In this document: in pieces, positions 63,506 to 64,000 of the stretch
Position numbering within the stretch: position 1 is the stretch's first letter
Layout of the letters: the number at the start of each line of letters is the position of its first letter
Assembly: GCF_000327385.1 (NCBI RefSeq)
Contig: NW_008708898.1
Location: 740,934-804,933 of the forward strand
Reading direction: 5' to 3'
Source: Lottia gigantea
Taxonomy: Eukaryota; Mollusca; Gastropoda; Lottiidae
DNA length: 64,000 nt
The notes under the pieces: generated by a model
The model's database searches: none
The model's input: only the letters and a program-made list of their open reading frames with translations
Told to the model about the DNA's origin: nothing
Made by a program: the position numbers and the translations under genes

Positions 63506-64000
63506 TTGTACTTTATTTTAATCTGGCAGCACTGAAACTAATTCTTCATATTTCTGGTACACATGTTAAGTTGTTTATCAATTAATTTTAAAATTTGGCT
63601 TTGGAACTATCATTTAAATCATGATCTCAAGTGAAAGTGATTTATTTTATTTTGGTCAGTTCCCTTTCATTCGATAATGAACCAATTGAACGATTAAAGA
63701 ACTGAATATGCAAAAATAATGATCTTGTTCAAAAGCATGTGTTATAATTCAGGTTATGTTATATGTATTTTAGTTCTGTTAAGATTATATTCTATGTAGT
63801 GGAATGATGTAGGTAAATATCATGCATTTAAACTATATCATGATTTTTAGTTGTGAAGTTTGTATTTTTATAAATATAACACATACATCAACATTGTTTT
63901 TTTTAATTTCACCTGGTCAGCCAGATCTTACCATATAGATCACTGTATTGCTTTGATTGTTTACCCTTACGTCTTTCAAGAACCAACTAGTCTTGTCAAG
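63506..64000 (+). other. 3' UTR and flank of TECR
   Basis: AT-rich sequence after the stop. No canonical AATAAA was seen before the window ends. Confidence 0.5.

Overview
The window is nuclear DNA of an animal and most likely of a mollusc. The genes are AT-rich, with many small exons, GT-AG introns and animal families (RTEL1, stathmin, Rel/NF-kB, DYNLT/Tctex1, TECR). Scattered through introns and spacers is a repeat carrying phrases such as AAGGGCAATAACTCTG, which I associate with mollusc genomes. One run of 106 Ns (38275-38380) marks an assembly gap. All exon models were read by eye from splice sites, reading phase and family resemblance; none was tested against transcripts.

Layout: 1-5 kb is gene-poor and ends in a 42-bp minisatellite. 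At 5.1-7.1 kb (+) lies a four-exon gene for a 108-residue cysteine-rich secreted protein with a signal peptide and a GPI-anchor-like tail; its exons are too short to show as long ORFs. At 10.9-16.4 kb (-) is a stathmin with extra 47-residue modules. At 18.5-22.7 kb (+) is a broken APE-type LINE whose ORF1 carries a 2A-like motif. RTEL1 (33 recognised coding exons, 1072 aa, +) fills 25.0-41.5 kb. An intronless Tctex1-domain gene sits at 44.2-44.7 kb (+), a divergent Rel/NF-kB-like factor (606 aa, +) at 47.9-53.9 kb, and TECR (306 aa, +) at 58.7-63.5 kb.

The genes do not form one pathway. The most unusual structure is at the 3' end of RTEL1. The exon with the first part of the RING-like domain is flanked by two tandem arrays built around splice junctions. 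The upstream one is a 70-bp unit carrying a consensus-like 5' splice site. The downstream one has about 24 copies of a 67-68-bp unit, each repeating the 3' splice site and the first codons of the terminal exon, including the last two RING cysteines, followed soon by a stop. This could yield many alternative C termini or interfere with splicing of the RING isoform.

Other points of note are a Rel protein that has lost the usual DNA-loop cysteine, an exact 23-bp inverted repeat at 46.2 kb, several MITE-like families, and a possible von Willebrand A fragment. I saw no retrovirus, LTR element, Polinton, tRNA, rRNA or CRISPR array.
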